A DNA stretch of 64,000 bases from Rhodospirillales bacterium. GTDB lineage: Bacteria > Pseudomonadota > Alphaproteobacteria > Rhodospirillales > Magnetospirillaceae. The notes below the pieces were generated by a model. It did no database searches. It was not told the DNA's origin and was given only the letters and a program-made list of their open reading frames with translations. The first letter of the stretch is position 1, and every line of letters starts with the position of its first letter. The position numbers and the translations under genes were made by a program. This document shows, one piece after another, positions 27,935 to 36,579 of this stretch. Where the stretch lies: contig JACFNC010000007.1 of the NCBI GenBank assembly GCA_019455065.1, positions 151,165-215,164 of the forward strand. The letters run 5' to 3'.

Positions 27935-29023
27935 ATGAAACGCTCCATCATCGGCCTGATGGCCGCGACGCTGGCGGTGGCCGGAGCCACGTCGGCGGAC
28001 GCCAAGGATTACATCCTCACCGGAACCAAGGGCAACAAGCTGTTTCTCGTCGACCCGGGCGCCCGCAAGGTCGAGCGCGTGTACGACGTGCCCGGCTCGG
28101 GGGGGATCGTGCAGACCGTGCCTTCGCCGGACGGCAAGATCGCCTATCTGATGACCAATCAATGGGGGGGCGTCGTCGGCCTTGATCTCGAATCCGGAAA
28201 GCCGGTGTTCAGCACCGACTTTTCCACGAGCCGTCAGGTACGCACCAAGAGTGTCCTGTCCATGGACATCAGCCCCGACGGCAAGGAGCTCTTCGTCCAT
28301 CAGACCTCGGTCAAGTTGGGCCTCGGCGAGTACGAGGTCCTGCCCACCCAGATCGCCGTCTATGACACGGCGTCGGGGATGGACGCCAAGCCCGTGCGGA
28401 CTTTCCCGGCGCCCCGGCGGGTCAACATGCTGGCCATGTCGAAGGACGGCCAGACCCTCTACGCGATGAGCTGGGACTTCTACATGATCGATCCCAAGAC
28501 CGGGAAGATCAAAGGCGAGCACAAGATCCAGGGTTGGGATCGCGCCAACGCGTCGCCCCCCGACATCCTCGACTTCTGGCCGCTGTTCGAGCAGACCAAC
28601 GTCTTCTCGACGCCGTATTTCTACGCCCGCACCGACAAGGATCCGATGGCCGATCCCGAGGCCTTCAAGACCGGCATCCTGACGCTGGATCTCAAGACCG
28701 GCGAGTATGTCATGGACGACTTCGAGAACACATCGGCGATCATCTTCTCGTCCGTCGTGAGTCCCAATCGCAAGGAGGCATTCGGGGTCTACACGCAGCT
28801 TTCCAAGATCGATCTGGAAAAGGACGAACTGGTCAAGCGCATCGAGTTGCCGCATACCTATTACGCGGTGAACATCTCGAGCGACGGCAAGGAGGTCTAT
28901 GTCGGCGGCACGATGTGCGACATCGGCGTGCATTCGGCGGAGACCCTGGATCGTCTGGCGACGATCGAGTTGCCCGGCTGCTACGACATGGGGGCCGGTG
29001 GTCTGCGCATGATTCAGCGCTGA
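27935..29023 (+). CDS. qhpB: Quinohemoprotein amine dehydrogenase beta subunit
   Basis: A 362-residue periplasmic beta-propeller. It has a signal peptide (MKRSIIGLMAATLAVAGATSADA) and then repeated propeller blades (LVDPGARKVERVYDVPGSGG, YLMTNQWGGVVGLDLESGKPV, MDISPDGKELFVHQ, MLAMSKDGQTLYAM, AVNISSDGKEVYVGG). It encloses the gamma subunit and forms part of the substrate pocket. ATG 27935 follows GAGAGGGAGGGG. It is 29 bases after qhpC. Confidence 0.95.
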   Translation: MKRSIIGLMAATLAVAGATSADAKDYILTGTKGNKLFLVDPGARKVERVYDVPGSGGIVQTVPSPDGKIAYLMTNQWGGVVGLDLESGKPVFSTDFSTSRQVRTKSVLSMDISPDGKELFVHQTSVKLGLGEYEVLPTQIAVYDTASGMDAKPVRTFPAPRRVNMLAMSKDGQTLYAMSWDFYMIDPKTGKIKGEHKIQGWDRANASPPDILDFWPLFEQTNVFSTPYFYARTDKDPMADPEAFKTGILTLDLKTGEYVMDDFENTSAIIFSSVVSPNRKEAFGVYTQLSKIDLEKDELVKRIELPHTYYAVNISSDGKEVYVGGTMCDIGVHSAETLDRLATIELPGCYDMGAGGLRMIQR

Positions 29024-29117
29024 GCGCGATGGGGCGGCGCCTCCACGGGCGACCGCCCTTCGTGGCACCGAGCCCCGCCCGCGCGGGAGCGGCAGCAGTC
29101 GGCATGGCGGAGCGGAC

Positions 29118-30842
29118 ATGATCGCGGCAGGGAAGCCGCCGACAATCGAGGACAAGCAGTCCACCGGCTGGGTGCTCGGATTCGTGTGGCCTCGCTGGCC
29201 GCGCCTTCTCGTGGCGCTCCTGCTGTCCCTCATCGGGGTCGCGTTCAGCCTGATCCAGCCCTACGTGACCAAGATGCTCGTCGATGACGGGCTGATCGCC
29301 GGCGACGCTAACCTGCTGGTGTGGCTGTCCGTGGCAATGGTCGCCGCGGGGCTTCTGAGCGCCGGATTCGGTGCCTGGAATCGCCTGTATTATGTGCGGG
29401 TTTCGGCCGACATCCTGTTCGACATGCGGGAAAGCGTCTACCGCCACCTGCAGCGGCTGTCGCCCGCCTTCTACGCCCGGCGCAGCGCCGGCGACATCAT
29501 CAGCCGCCTCGACGGCGACGTCGGCGAGATCCAGCGCTTTGCGGTGGACGGGCCTTTGAGCGCGGTCAACGCCATGATCATGCTGGCCGGGGCCCTGGCC
29601 ATCATGTTGCAACTCAGCCCGCAGCTTTCGCTGCTCGCCTTCGTGCTGTTGCCGGCCCAGTACCTGTTCCTGCGCCGGATGCGGCCGGTCGTGGAACGAT
29701 CCGCCATCGCCCTTCGCGAGCGGGCCGGAGGAATCTCCTCGTTCCTCGTCCACACCATCACGGGCATGAAACTCGTCCAGTCGGCGGCCGCGGAAGACCG
29801 CGAGTCGCGGCGGCTCGCCGGGCTCAACGCGGACTATCTCCGTGACCTGCTGCGCGCGCAGATCGTCAATTTCGCGGCGGCGAGCGGGCCAGGCTTGATG
29901 ACCTCGGTCAGCACTGCTGCCGTTTTCGTGGTTGGTGGGCTGATGGTCATCGACGGCGCCTTCTCGATCGGCAGCCTCATTGCCTTCACCATCTACCTCA
30001 GCCGTGCCACCGGGCCGTTGCAGACGCTGCTGGGCCTCTACGTCGGCGCGCAGCGCGCCAGGGCCAGCCTGCGCCGAGTGGCCGAGCTTCTGGAGGAACG
30101 GCCGTCGGTGGCGGCGCCGGCGGCACCGCGTGAATTGCCGGCCGAGGCGCGTGGGGAGGTCAGGATCGAGGGGCTGAGCTTCGCCTATCCGGACCGCGAG
30201 GGACAGATTCTCTCGGACGCGACGCTGATCGTGCCGGCGGGCGGCAAGGTTTGCATCGTTGGGGCTTCGGGGACCGGGAAGTCGACCCTGGTGGACCTCT
30301 TGCATCGTCACTATGACCCCCAGCACGGGCGGATATTGCTCGACGGGGTCGATCTCAAGGAACTCTCGATCGCCGACGTCCGCCGGCGCGTGGCCGTTCT
30401 TGGCCAAGACGCGCCCGTGATGCCGGGCACGATCGCCGAGAACATCGTCTACGGCCTCGATGGTGTAGGGTCGGAGCGGCTGCGCGCGGCGGCGGCCGTG
30501 GCGCAGGTCGACGCGTTCGTGTCTGCTCTGCCGCAGGGCTACGATACGCCGGTGGGGGAACGCGGTACGGCTCTGTCGGGCGGACAGCGCCAGCGCATCG
30601 CGCTGGCGCGGGCGCTCCTGGCCGATCCCCTCGTGCTCATCCTGGACGAACCGGTGACGGGGATCGACGCCAAGGCGGCGGTCCGGCTCAACGCCGAGGT
30701 GGACGGACTGTTCGCCGACCGAACCAGGATCGTGGTCAGCCACAGGCCGGAGGTGCTGGCGGGTGCCGACAGGGTGGTGGAACTGCGCGACGGCCGGCTG
30801 GTGGAGGTCGCTCAGGCGGGATGGGCGGACACCGGCACATGA
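29118..30842 (+). CDS. qhpF: ABC transporter, fused membrane and ATPase domains
   Basis: A 574-residue half-transporter of the exporter class. About residues 1-320 hold six membrane helices (LLVALLLSLIGVAFSLIQPYV and further hydrophobic segments). About 340-570 hold the ATPase with Walker A GASGTGKST, a Q-loop region VAVLGQDAPVMPG, signature LSGGQRQRIALA, Walker B LVLILDEP, and the switch histidine in IVVSHRPE. In the QHNDH system QhpF is taken to export the matured QhpC peptide, which has no Sec signal. The start is ATG 29118; the stop overlaps the qhpE start by four bases. Confidence 0.92.
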   Translation: MIAAGKPPTIEDKQSTGWVLGFVWPRWPRLLVALLLSLIGVAFSLIQPYVTKMLVDDGLIAGDANLLVWLSVAMVAAGLLSAGFGAWNRLYYVRVSADILFDMRESVYRHLQRLSPAFYARRSAGDIISRLDGDVGEIQRFAVDGPLSAVNAMIMLAGALAIMLQLSPQLSLLAFVLLPAQYLFLRRMRPVVERSAIALRERAGGISSFLVHTITGMKLVQSAAAEDRESRRLAGLNADYLRDLLRAQIVNFAAASGPGLMTSVSTAAVFVVGGLMVIDGAFSIGSLIAFTIYLSRATGPLQTLLGLYVGAQRARASLRRVAELLEERPSVAAPAAPRELPAEARGEVRIEGLSFAYPDREGQILSDATLIVPAGGKVCIVGASGTGKSTLVDLLHRHYDPQHGRILLDGVDLKELSIADVRRRVAVLGQDAPVMPGTIAENIVYGLDGVGSERLRAAAAVAQVDAFVSALPQGYDTPVGERGTALSGGQRQRIALARALLADPLVLILDEPVTGIDAKAAVRLNAEVDGLFADRTRIVVSHRPEVLAGADRVVELRDGRLVEVAQAGWADTGT

Positions 30843-31534
30843 CCTTGGTAAAGGTGGGTATTCTCGACAGCGGGCTCGCCGGCGCGGTCGCCGCGCGGGC
30901 CGTCGCATCGGCGGCCTTCACCCTCGGGCCCGAGGGCGAAATAGAACGCGGGGCGGCCGAACCCGACCTGATCGGCCATGGCACCGCGATCGCCCGCCTC
31001 GTGCTCGAAGCGGCCCCCGAAGTCGAGGTGGTCAACGCGCAAATCTTCAGCGGCGGGGCGACGACCACGGCGGCGGCCGCCGCCGCCGGTCTCGACTGGT
31101 TACGTATCGAAGGCGCGCGACTGGTGAGCATGAGCTTTGGGTTGCGCGGCGACAGGGGCGTCCTGCGCTACGCCTGCGAAGAGGCCGCGCGCGCCGGAAT
31201 CATCCTGGTTGGGGCGGCACCGGCCCGCGGAGCGCCCGTCTTTCCGTCCAGCTATACTGAGGTCATCGCCGTGACCGGAGACGCCCGCTGCGGTCTCGGA
31301 CAGATTTCCACCCTTTACAACCGGGTTGCCGAATTCGGCGCCTGCCCCAGGCCGCCGGCGAACTTGGGCGACCGCCCGATCGGCGGGGCCAGCTTCGCCG
31401 TCGGGCATGCGTGTGGCATTCTGGCCCGCGCCCTGGTCGACGGGCGCATCGCCTCGGCGTCGGCGGCGCGCGGTTTTCTCGACGGAATGGCCCACTATCG
31501 CGGACGCGAGTGCAAAGGCGCCGAAATTGGCTAG
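30839..31534 (+). CDS. qhpE: Subtilisin-like protease that trims the QhpC leader
   Basis: A 231-residue cytosolic S8-family protease with no signal peptide. The triad is visible as D10 (GILDSG), H47 (IGHGTA) and S185 (GGASFAVG). The serine motif differs from the usual GTSMA, and the segment where the oxyanion asparagine normally lies reads VGAAPARG, without Asn. The enzyme is shorter than typical subtilisins. In Paracoccus QhpE removes the 28-residue QhpC leader after crosslinking. ATG 30839 lies in an ATGA overlap with qhpF. Confidence 0.92.
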   Translation: MTLVKVGILDSGLAGAVAARAVASAAFTLGPEGEIERGAAEPDLIGHGTAIARLVLEAAPEVEVVNAQIFSGGATTTAAAAAAGLDWLRIEGARLVSMSFGLRGDRGVLRYACEEAARAGIILVGAAPARGAPVFPSSYTEVIAVTGDARCGLGQISTLYNRVAEFGACPRPPANLGDRPIGGASFAVGHACGILARALVDGRIASASAARGFLDGMAHYRGRECKGAEIG

Positions 31535-33710
31535 TTCCGTGATCGTCTGGGCCCTCGCCGTGCCGTTGACGGCGGCTTTCGTCGCTTTCGGTCAGGGCAT
31601 CGAGCGTTGGGCCGTGCTGGCGGCGATCGGTCTCATGGCAGCGGCGCTGGCCGCAGGGCAAGGGCGCCGCCTTGCCCTGCGGGCGGGCGCGGCGGTGCTT
31701 GTCGCCGCGACGCTGGCGCTCGTGCTCCATTTCTTCCTCGACCATTTCGCCTATCGCTACGTCTGGCTCTACAGTGCGCCGCCGCTGCCCTGGTATCTAA
31801 AGCTGGCCGGACTGTGGAGCGGCGACGAGGGGGCGCTGCTGCTCATGGCGGCGCTGGCCGCTCTGGGCGCCACGGGATTGGCGCGCCGCCGCGGCTGGGC
31901 GGGTCCGGGAGCGATCGCGGTGGCGGCCGCACTGGCCTGCGGCGCAGTGATCTGGAGCCCGTTCGTCCAGACCGGACCGGACGAACTGGCCAAGGCCGCG
32001 AGCATGGGGATGAACGCCCATCTCATGCGGGTGTGGATGGCCTTTCACCCGCCGGCCATCTTCCTTGCATACGGCTGTTTCCTGCTGCCGGTCGGAGCCG
32101 CGCTGGAGGCGCTGGCGAAGGGGGGCGGCGAGTGGCGCGAGATCGCCGCACGCTGGAGCCGGATCGGCTGGCTCGCACTGTCGCTGGGCCTCGCGACCGG
32201 AATGTGGTGGTCGTACGAGGACCTGACCTTCGGGCAGTTCTGGCACTGGGATCCGGTGCAGACCAGCATCTTCCTGGTGTGGGCGGCGGCGACGGCGCAT
32301 CTGCACACGCTGCGCCGCTATCACGCCAGCGGCTACTTTCCACGCCTGCATCCCGTGCTGGGAATGGTGGCGGCGATCCTGTCGCTGGTTTCGATGGCGG
32401 TGGCGCGGAGCCCGACCCTCGCGTCGTCGCACCGCTATGTCGGCGATACGTCCCAGCCTCTGCTCATCGCGGGCGCGGTGGTCCTGGTTCTCGCGCTGCT
32501 GGGCGCGCTGATGGCGGGGCGACGGCGGCCCCGGGCGGGCGCGACCTACGATTCCGGAACCAGGATGGTCTATTTCGCCGCGCTGCTGCTGGCGGCCACC
32601 GGGGCCGTGGCCGGGTATCATCTGCTCGAGGCCTATGTCAGCAGCTATCTCGGCCTGCCGCGCCCGGCCGAACTGAAGCCCTTCTTCGAGACGCTGGTGC
32701 GCTGGGCGCCGGGCGAGGAAATCGCCGAGCTTCGGCGGGCCTATGCGCAGTGGGACGTGAACAACTTTTCCGTCAACCGCTGGATGGCGCCAATGGGCAT
32801 AGCCATCGGCTTCGTCGGGGGACATTTCTTTTTGCCGATTGCGAGCCGCCGCTGGCGGTGGGCCGCGACGGCCGGGTCCGCTGCGATCGTTCTGGCCTTG
32901 GCGCTCGTGTTCAAGCCCTTTGCCGGCCTGTATTCGGGCGACGGCATGACATCGGGCAAGACGGTCGCCATCCTGCCCTGGTTGGACGCTCTGATCGGCG
33001 CCATGACGTTCCTGGCCGTCGCAGCCATGGCATGGGCCGTTTGGCGGGTGCAGACCAAGGGCCTGCGCCGCCAGGCCGTGGCCTACTATCTGCCGCTCGC
33101 GGTCCTGCATCTGGGTGCGGTGGTGGCCCTCGTCGCGTTCCTGGCGGCCACCGTGAACGATACCTACGCCCAGAAAATGATCCGTTATCCGGATGATTTC
33201 GGGCGGACCATCCGTTTCCCGGACGGCATTTCCGTCGCCGTTGCCCTGGCTGACGAAGAAACGGTCTCGGACGGTGGTCCGGGCCCTGCGTTCGTGGCGC
33301 GGACAAGCGTCCACTTCTCGGTGACCGAGGGGGGCAGGGTGGTGAGCGAGGGCACCGGCCACACGGTTTATCGCGACGCCGTGCCGCCGGGGGTTGAAGG
33401 ACAGGGGTCGGTGCGGGTTATGTGCGAGATGATCGATTATCGCTATGCGCGGTTTGCCGGTGGCAAGGCGCGGATGATGCATCCGGTCATCCATCGCGGC
33501 CTGTGGCGTGACCTCCAGGTTTGGTTTCCGGCCGTCGAGTACCTGGAGGCACCGGCGGGACAACCGGGGGACGGGCTGCGCCAAACCACCGAGGTGCCGC
33601 TGGTGGTCAAGACATTCCCGCTGGTGACGTGGCTGTGGGTCGGCTTGTCGGCGCTTATCCTGGGCGCTCTCGTGGTCACGGTCGCGGAGTGGCGCCGCTC
33701 CCGTCGCTGA
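31527..33710 (+). CDS. CcmF-like cytochrome c heme lyase encoded in the qhp operon
   Basis: A roughly 727-residue multi-pass membrane protein of the CcmF/CcsA heme-handling superfamily. It shows the conserved HPPAIFLAYGCFLL segment, a tryptophan-rich heme-binding motif WWSYEDLTFGQFWHWDPVQTS, then HLHTLRRY and ASSHRYVG with further histidines. A periplasmic loop domain lies near the C-terminus, before the last membrane helix. Start choice is uncertain: TTG 31527 overlaps the qhpE stop by eight bases, and GTG 31539 is an alternative. Translational coupling to qhpE suggests a dedicated lyase that attaches the two hemes of QhpA. No ccmA-E, G or H genes are in the window. Confidence 0.82.
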   Translation: MASSVIVWALAVPLTAAFVAFGQGIERWAVLAAIGLMAAALAAGQGRRLALRAGAAVLVAATLALVLHFFLDHFAYRYVWLYSAPPLPWYLKLAGLWSGDEGALLLMAALAALGATGLARRRGWAGPGAIAVAAALACGAVIWSPFVQTGPDELAKAASMGMNAHLMRVWMAFHPPAIFLAYGCFLLPVGAALEALAKGGGEWREIAARWSRIGWLALSLGLATGMWWSYEDLTFGQFWHWDPVQTSIFLVWAAATAHLHTLRRYHASGYFPRLHPVLGMVAAILSLVSMAVARSPTLASSHRYVGDTSQPLLIAGAVVLVLALLGALMAGRRRPRAGATYDSGTRMVYFAALLLAATGAVAGYHLLEAYVSSYLGLPRPAELKPFFETLVRWAPGEEIAELRRAYAQWDVNNFSVNRWMAPMGIAIGFVGGHFFLPIASRRWRWAATAGSAAIVLALALVFKPFAGLYSGDGMTSGKTVAILPWLDALIGAMTFLAVAAMAWAVWRVQTKGLRRQAVAYYLPLAVLHLGAVVALVAFLAATVNDTYAQKMIRYPDDFGRTIRFPDGISVAVALADEETVSDGGPGPAFVARTSVHFSVTEGGRVVSEGTGHTVYRDAVPPGVEGQGSVRVMCEMIDYRYARFAGGKARMMHPVIHRGLWRDLQVWFPAVEYLEAPAGQPGDGLRQTTEVPLVVKTFPLVTWLWVGLSALILGALVVTVAEWRRSRR

Positions 33711-36347
33711 TTACGGCGGCGGACTCAACAGATAGGTCATCATCGAGCGCAGTTGCGCGGGCTTGACCGGCTTGCGCATCACGCGGAAGGGTCGCCCTTC
33801 GACCCGGTCGAAGATGGGCGCGTCGTAATAGCTGGTGATCAATATGCTCTTCAGGTCTTCGCCGTAGGCGGCCTGGAAGGTGTCGATGACCGCGGTGCCG
33901 TAAAGGTCGTCGCCCAGATGGTAGTCGGCCATGACGAGATCGGGCCGGCGTTCGAGGACGGCCAGCTTCTCCAGTACCTCGGCCGTGTCGGTCCCCAGAA
34001 CCGTCGTGCAGCCCCAAGTCGCAAGAAGTACGCCCATCGCATCGAGAATGTCGGGGTCGTCGTCGACCACGATGATGACTTTTCCGTCCAGGACTCCCTG
34101 GTCGTCCTTGGGGCGCGGGTCGTCGGCTGGCTCTTCGCCGCCAGGCGTCGTGCCGTATGGAACGAGGATGCGGAACGCCGATCCCTTGCCAAGTCGCGAC
34201 TTCACCTCCACGGTGAGGCCCAGCATGCGCGCGATGCGATCGACGATCGCCAATCCGAGACCGGCGCCGCGGCCGCGTGCGGCGGGCAGGTTCCGCAACT
34301 GGTGGAATTCCTGGAAAATTTCCGAAAGCTTGTCCTCAGGAATGCCCACCCCGGTATCCCAGACCTCGATCCACAGGCCGTCGCCGCCATGCCGGCAACC
34401 CAAGAGGATCGTTCCTTCGGCGGTGTAGCGGACGGCGTTGCTCAGGAAATTTCTCAGCACGCGCTGCAGGAGGCGGCGGTCGGTGCATACGGTGCGCGAC
34501 GTCGGTACGTAGCGCAGTTCGATCCCGCACGCCGCCGCCTGCGGCATGTATTCGGCCGCGAGTTGGGTGAGAAGGCCGTCGAGCGGGAAGGTGGAGCGCT
34601 CGACAGGCATCGCCCCCGCGTCAAGACGCGAGATGTCGAGCAGCGCGCCAAGCAAATCGTCGGCCGTCTTGAGCGACTCCTCGATCCGCTCGACGAGCAT
34701 CGCGTTCTCCTCGGACGTCTCGTTCTCGGCGATGGTGCCCAGAAAAAGCCGCGCCGCGTTGAGCGGCTGCTGGAGATCGTGGCTGATGGCGGCCAGGAAG
34801 CGCGACTTGCTGTGGTTCGCCTGCTCGGCCTGATGCTTGGCGATGCGCAAAGCCTCCTCCATCTCCCGTCGCCTCGCCAGTTCCCGGGTCAGATGCTTGT
34901 TGAGGATGGTCAGTTCGGTGGTCCGCTTGCGGATGATGTCTTCCATGATGATGGCGTTTTGGAACAGCGAATAGGTATCGCCGCGCAGGTCGATGTTTCG
35001 CTCCAGGCGTTCCATGAGAACGCGCACCATCTTGTTCGCGTTGTCGACTTCGATCGCATCGCCGAGCGGGTATTCGTTGGCTTCGTCGCTCGCCGGTAAA
35101 GGCGGCGGCTGAAGGGCGAAGCTGTTCCAGGGCGACCCTGGTCCCGAGGACAGGACGCTGCTCAGGCTTTGCCGCTCCGCGCCGAACGCCACACCGGTGA
35201 ACGAATGATTGATGTGCATCGCGTTGAACTGTTCGCCGAAGCTGCAAAACCCGATCACGCCATTCGCCGCGAACAGCCTGGAGACCGGGTCCCATAGCCC
35301 CTTTTCGGCGACTTCCAGTTTGCGGTGGGCGCAGTCGAACGCCGCGATTAGACGTGGTTTTCCGATTTGATCCTCGAGCGTGGCGAACAGGTCGACCAGA
35401 TTGGCCACGAGGTCGGTGCCCTGGGCGATGTTCAGGATGACGCCTTGGTCGATCGCGCAGGCGAAGGTCAGGCTGCCGTCGTCATTGACCATTTCGACGC
35501 CCCGCGTGTAGGAGGCTCCGCCGACCTTGACCGCAAGAGGTCCGCGGGCCATCGACGCGATGTCGAGCTTTCTGGCGGGAATTCCGAGATAGCGTGCATA
35601 TTCCTGCGCCGCCGGCCGCCCATTGAGTTCGGTGACCACCCGGCGCGCCGAGTCCGCTCCGGTGACGACCACCCGGCGGTCGGTGCCGACGAAGTGCTGG
35701 GTAGTGAACACCCGGAAGGGCAGGCGGGTATGCACCAGGGTCAGGACCGCCGACCGCCTGTGGAATCCGCCGTCGTGGAAGAGCAGGGTCTCCTTGAACA
35801 AAAGGTCGTCGGCCGCGGAACCGCCGCACAGCGGAATGTCGCCAAGCGCCGGGCCGATGGCGCTGACCACGCGCTCTTCGCTCATGCTGAGGCCGTCGAT
35901 GAGCAACAGCGCAAAGGTATTCTGCGCCGTGGCGGCCGGGGCGGCCTTTTCCAGCTTCCAAAGCAGGGACTGCGTGGCGCTGTAGCCATCCATGAGGGAG
36001 AATGACTCGAGGTTGTCGATGCGCCGCGATACGGCCACGAACTCATCCGCCGACAGGCTGAAACCGGTGACGACGCCGTCGAGATATCCCTCGGGCGTTA
36101 TCTCGCCTGCCGACGTGCAGCCGATCAGATGAATGCCCGCGAAACGTTCGCGCAAGGCGCGCTCGAGCGCAGCGGTTCCGTGCCTCGGAGAGCAGAACAC
36201 GACGGCCAGGGAGGCGTTGGGCTGGAAAATCTGCGCGAAGAGTTCTTCGACGGCGTCATCCGTGTTCTCGGCGCGTGAGACGCCGCGCCGGACACCTGTC
36301 AATTCCCGAGTCGCCGTCATTGGCGCCCCCCAGTCTGATAGAGTCAC
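33711..36347 (-). CDS. FIST-domain hybrid sensor histidine kinase
   Basis: An 878-residue cytosolic sensor with no clear membrane helices. FIST_N and FIST_C domains occupy about residues 30-390 (LAVVFCSPRHGTAALERAL, IHLIGCTSAGEITPEGY); FIST domains are thought to bind small ligands such as amino acids. A coiled coil at about 470-510 is followed by HisKA (AAISHDLQQPLNAARL), HATPase_c (NFLSNAVRYT, DTGVGIPEDK, GAGLGLAIVDRIA) and a C-terminal receiver (VVDDDPDILDAMG, LVMADYHLGDD, VMRKPVKP). ATG 36320 is an alternative start nine codons in. It converges exactly with the CcmF-like gene and is a candidate partner of the LuxR-type regulator at 23644. Confidence 0.92.
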   Translation of the reverse strand: MTLSDWGAPMTATRELTGVRRGVSRAENTDDAVEELFAQIFQPNASLAVVFCSPRHGTAALERALRERFAGIHLIGCTSAGEITPEGYLDGVVTGFSLSADEFVAVSRRIDNLESFSLMDGYSATQSLLWKLEKAAPAATAQNTFALLLIDGLSMSEERVVSAIGPALGDIPLCGGSAADDLLFKETLLFHDGGFHRRSAVLTLVHTRLPFRVFTTQHFVGTDRRVVVTGADSARRVVTELNGRPAAQEYARYLGIPARKLDIASMARGPLAVKVGGASYTRGVEMVNDDGSLTFACAIDQGVILNIAQGTDLVANLVDLFATLEDQIGKPRLIAAFDCAHRKLEVAEKGLWDPVSRLFAANGVIGFCSFGEQFNAMHINHSFTGVAFGAERQSLSSVLSSGPGSPWNSFALQPPPLPASDEANEYPLGDAIEVDNANKMVRVLMERLERNIDLRGDTYSLFQNAIIMEDIIRKRTTELTILNKHLTRELARRREMEEALRIAKHQAEQANHSKSRFLAAISHDLQQPLNAARLFLGTIAENETSEENAMLVERIEESLKTADDLLGALLDISRLDAGAMPVERSTFPLDGLLTQLAAEYMPQAAACGIELRYVPTSRTVCTDRRLLQRVLRNFLSNAVRYTAEGTILLGCRHGGDGLWIEVWDTGVGIPEDKLSEIFQEFHQLRNLPAARGRGAGLGLAIVDRIARMLGLTVEVKSRLGKGSAFRILVPYGTTPGGEEPADDPRPKDDQGVLDGKVIIVVDDDPDILDAMGVLLATWGCTTVLGTDTAEVLEKLAVLERRPDLVMADYHLGDDLYGTAVIDTFQAAYGEDLKSILITSYYDAPIFDRVEGRPFRVMRKPVKPAQLRSMMTYLLSPPP

Positions 36348-36452
36348 AGGTTACGAGAGGGACAGCCGGGCAACAAGACGAAACGCGGCGGGGCACCGCC
36401 CCCTGTGCCGGTCAATACAATTCAAAAATGTCCGAAATTCCGTGAAAACAGT

Positions 36453-36494
36453 ATCACTTCGTGATTGCGAAAATGCGTTTTTCGGTACTAGAAT
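36453..36494 (+). promoter_or_regulatory. Candidate promoter and operator of the pad operon
   Basis: In the 232-base gap between the divergent kinase and thioesterase genes, a perfect ATCAC-TTC-GTGAT dyad (36453-36465) overlaps TTGCGA (36465-36470). TAGAAT (36489-36494) follows after 18 bases. The dyad is in a good place for a repressor or activator of the downstream operon. The promoter assignment is by eye. Confidence 0.4.
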
Positions 36495-36579
36495 GTCGCA
36501 AATGCTAGGTCAGGCTTCGGCCCTGGCGGAAGCCGCGCGCGCGGCCCGCGGTCGGAGCCCCGTGACAGGGAGGGGCGGA

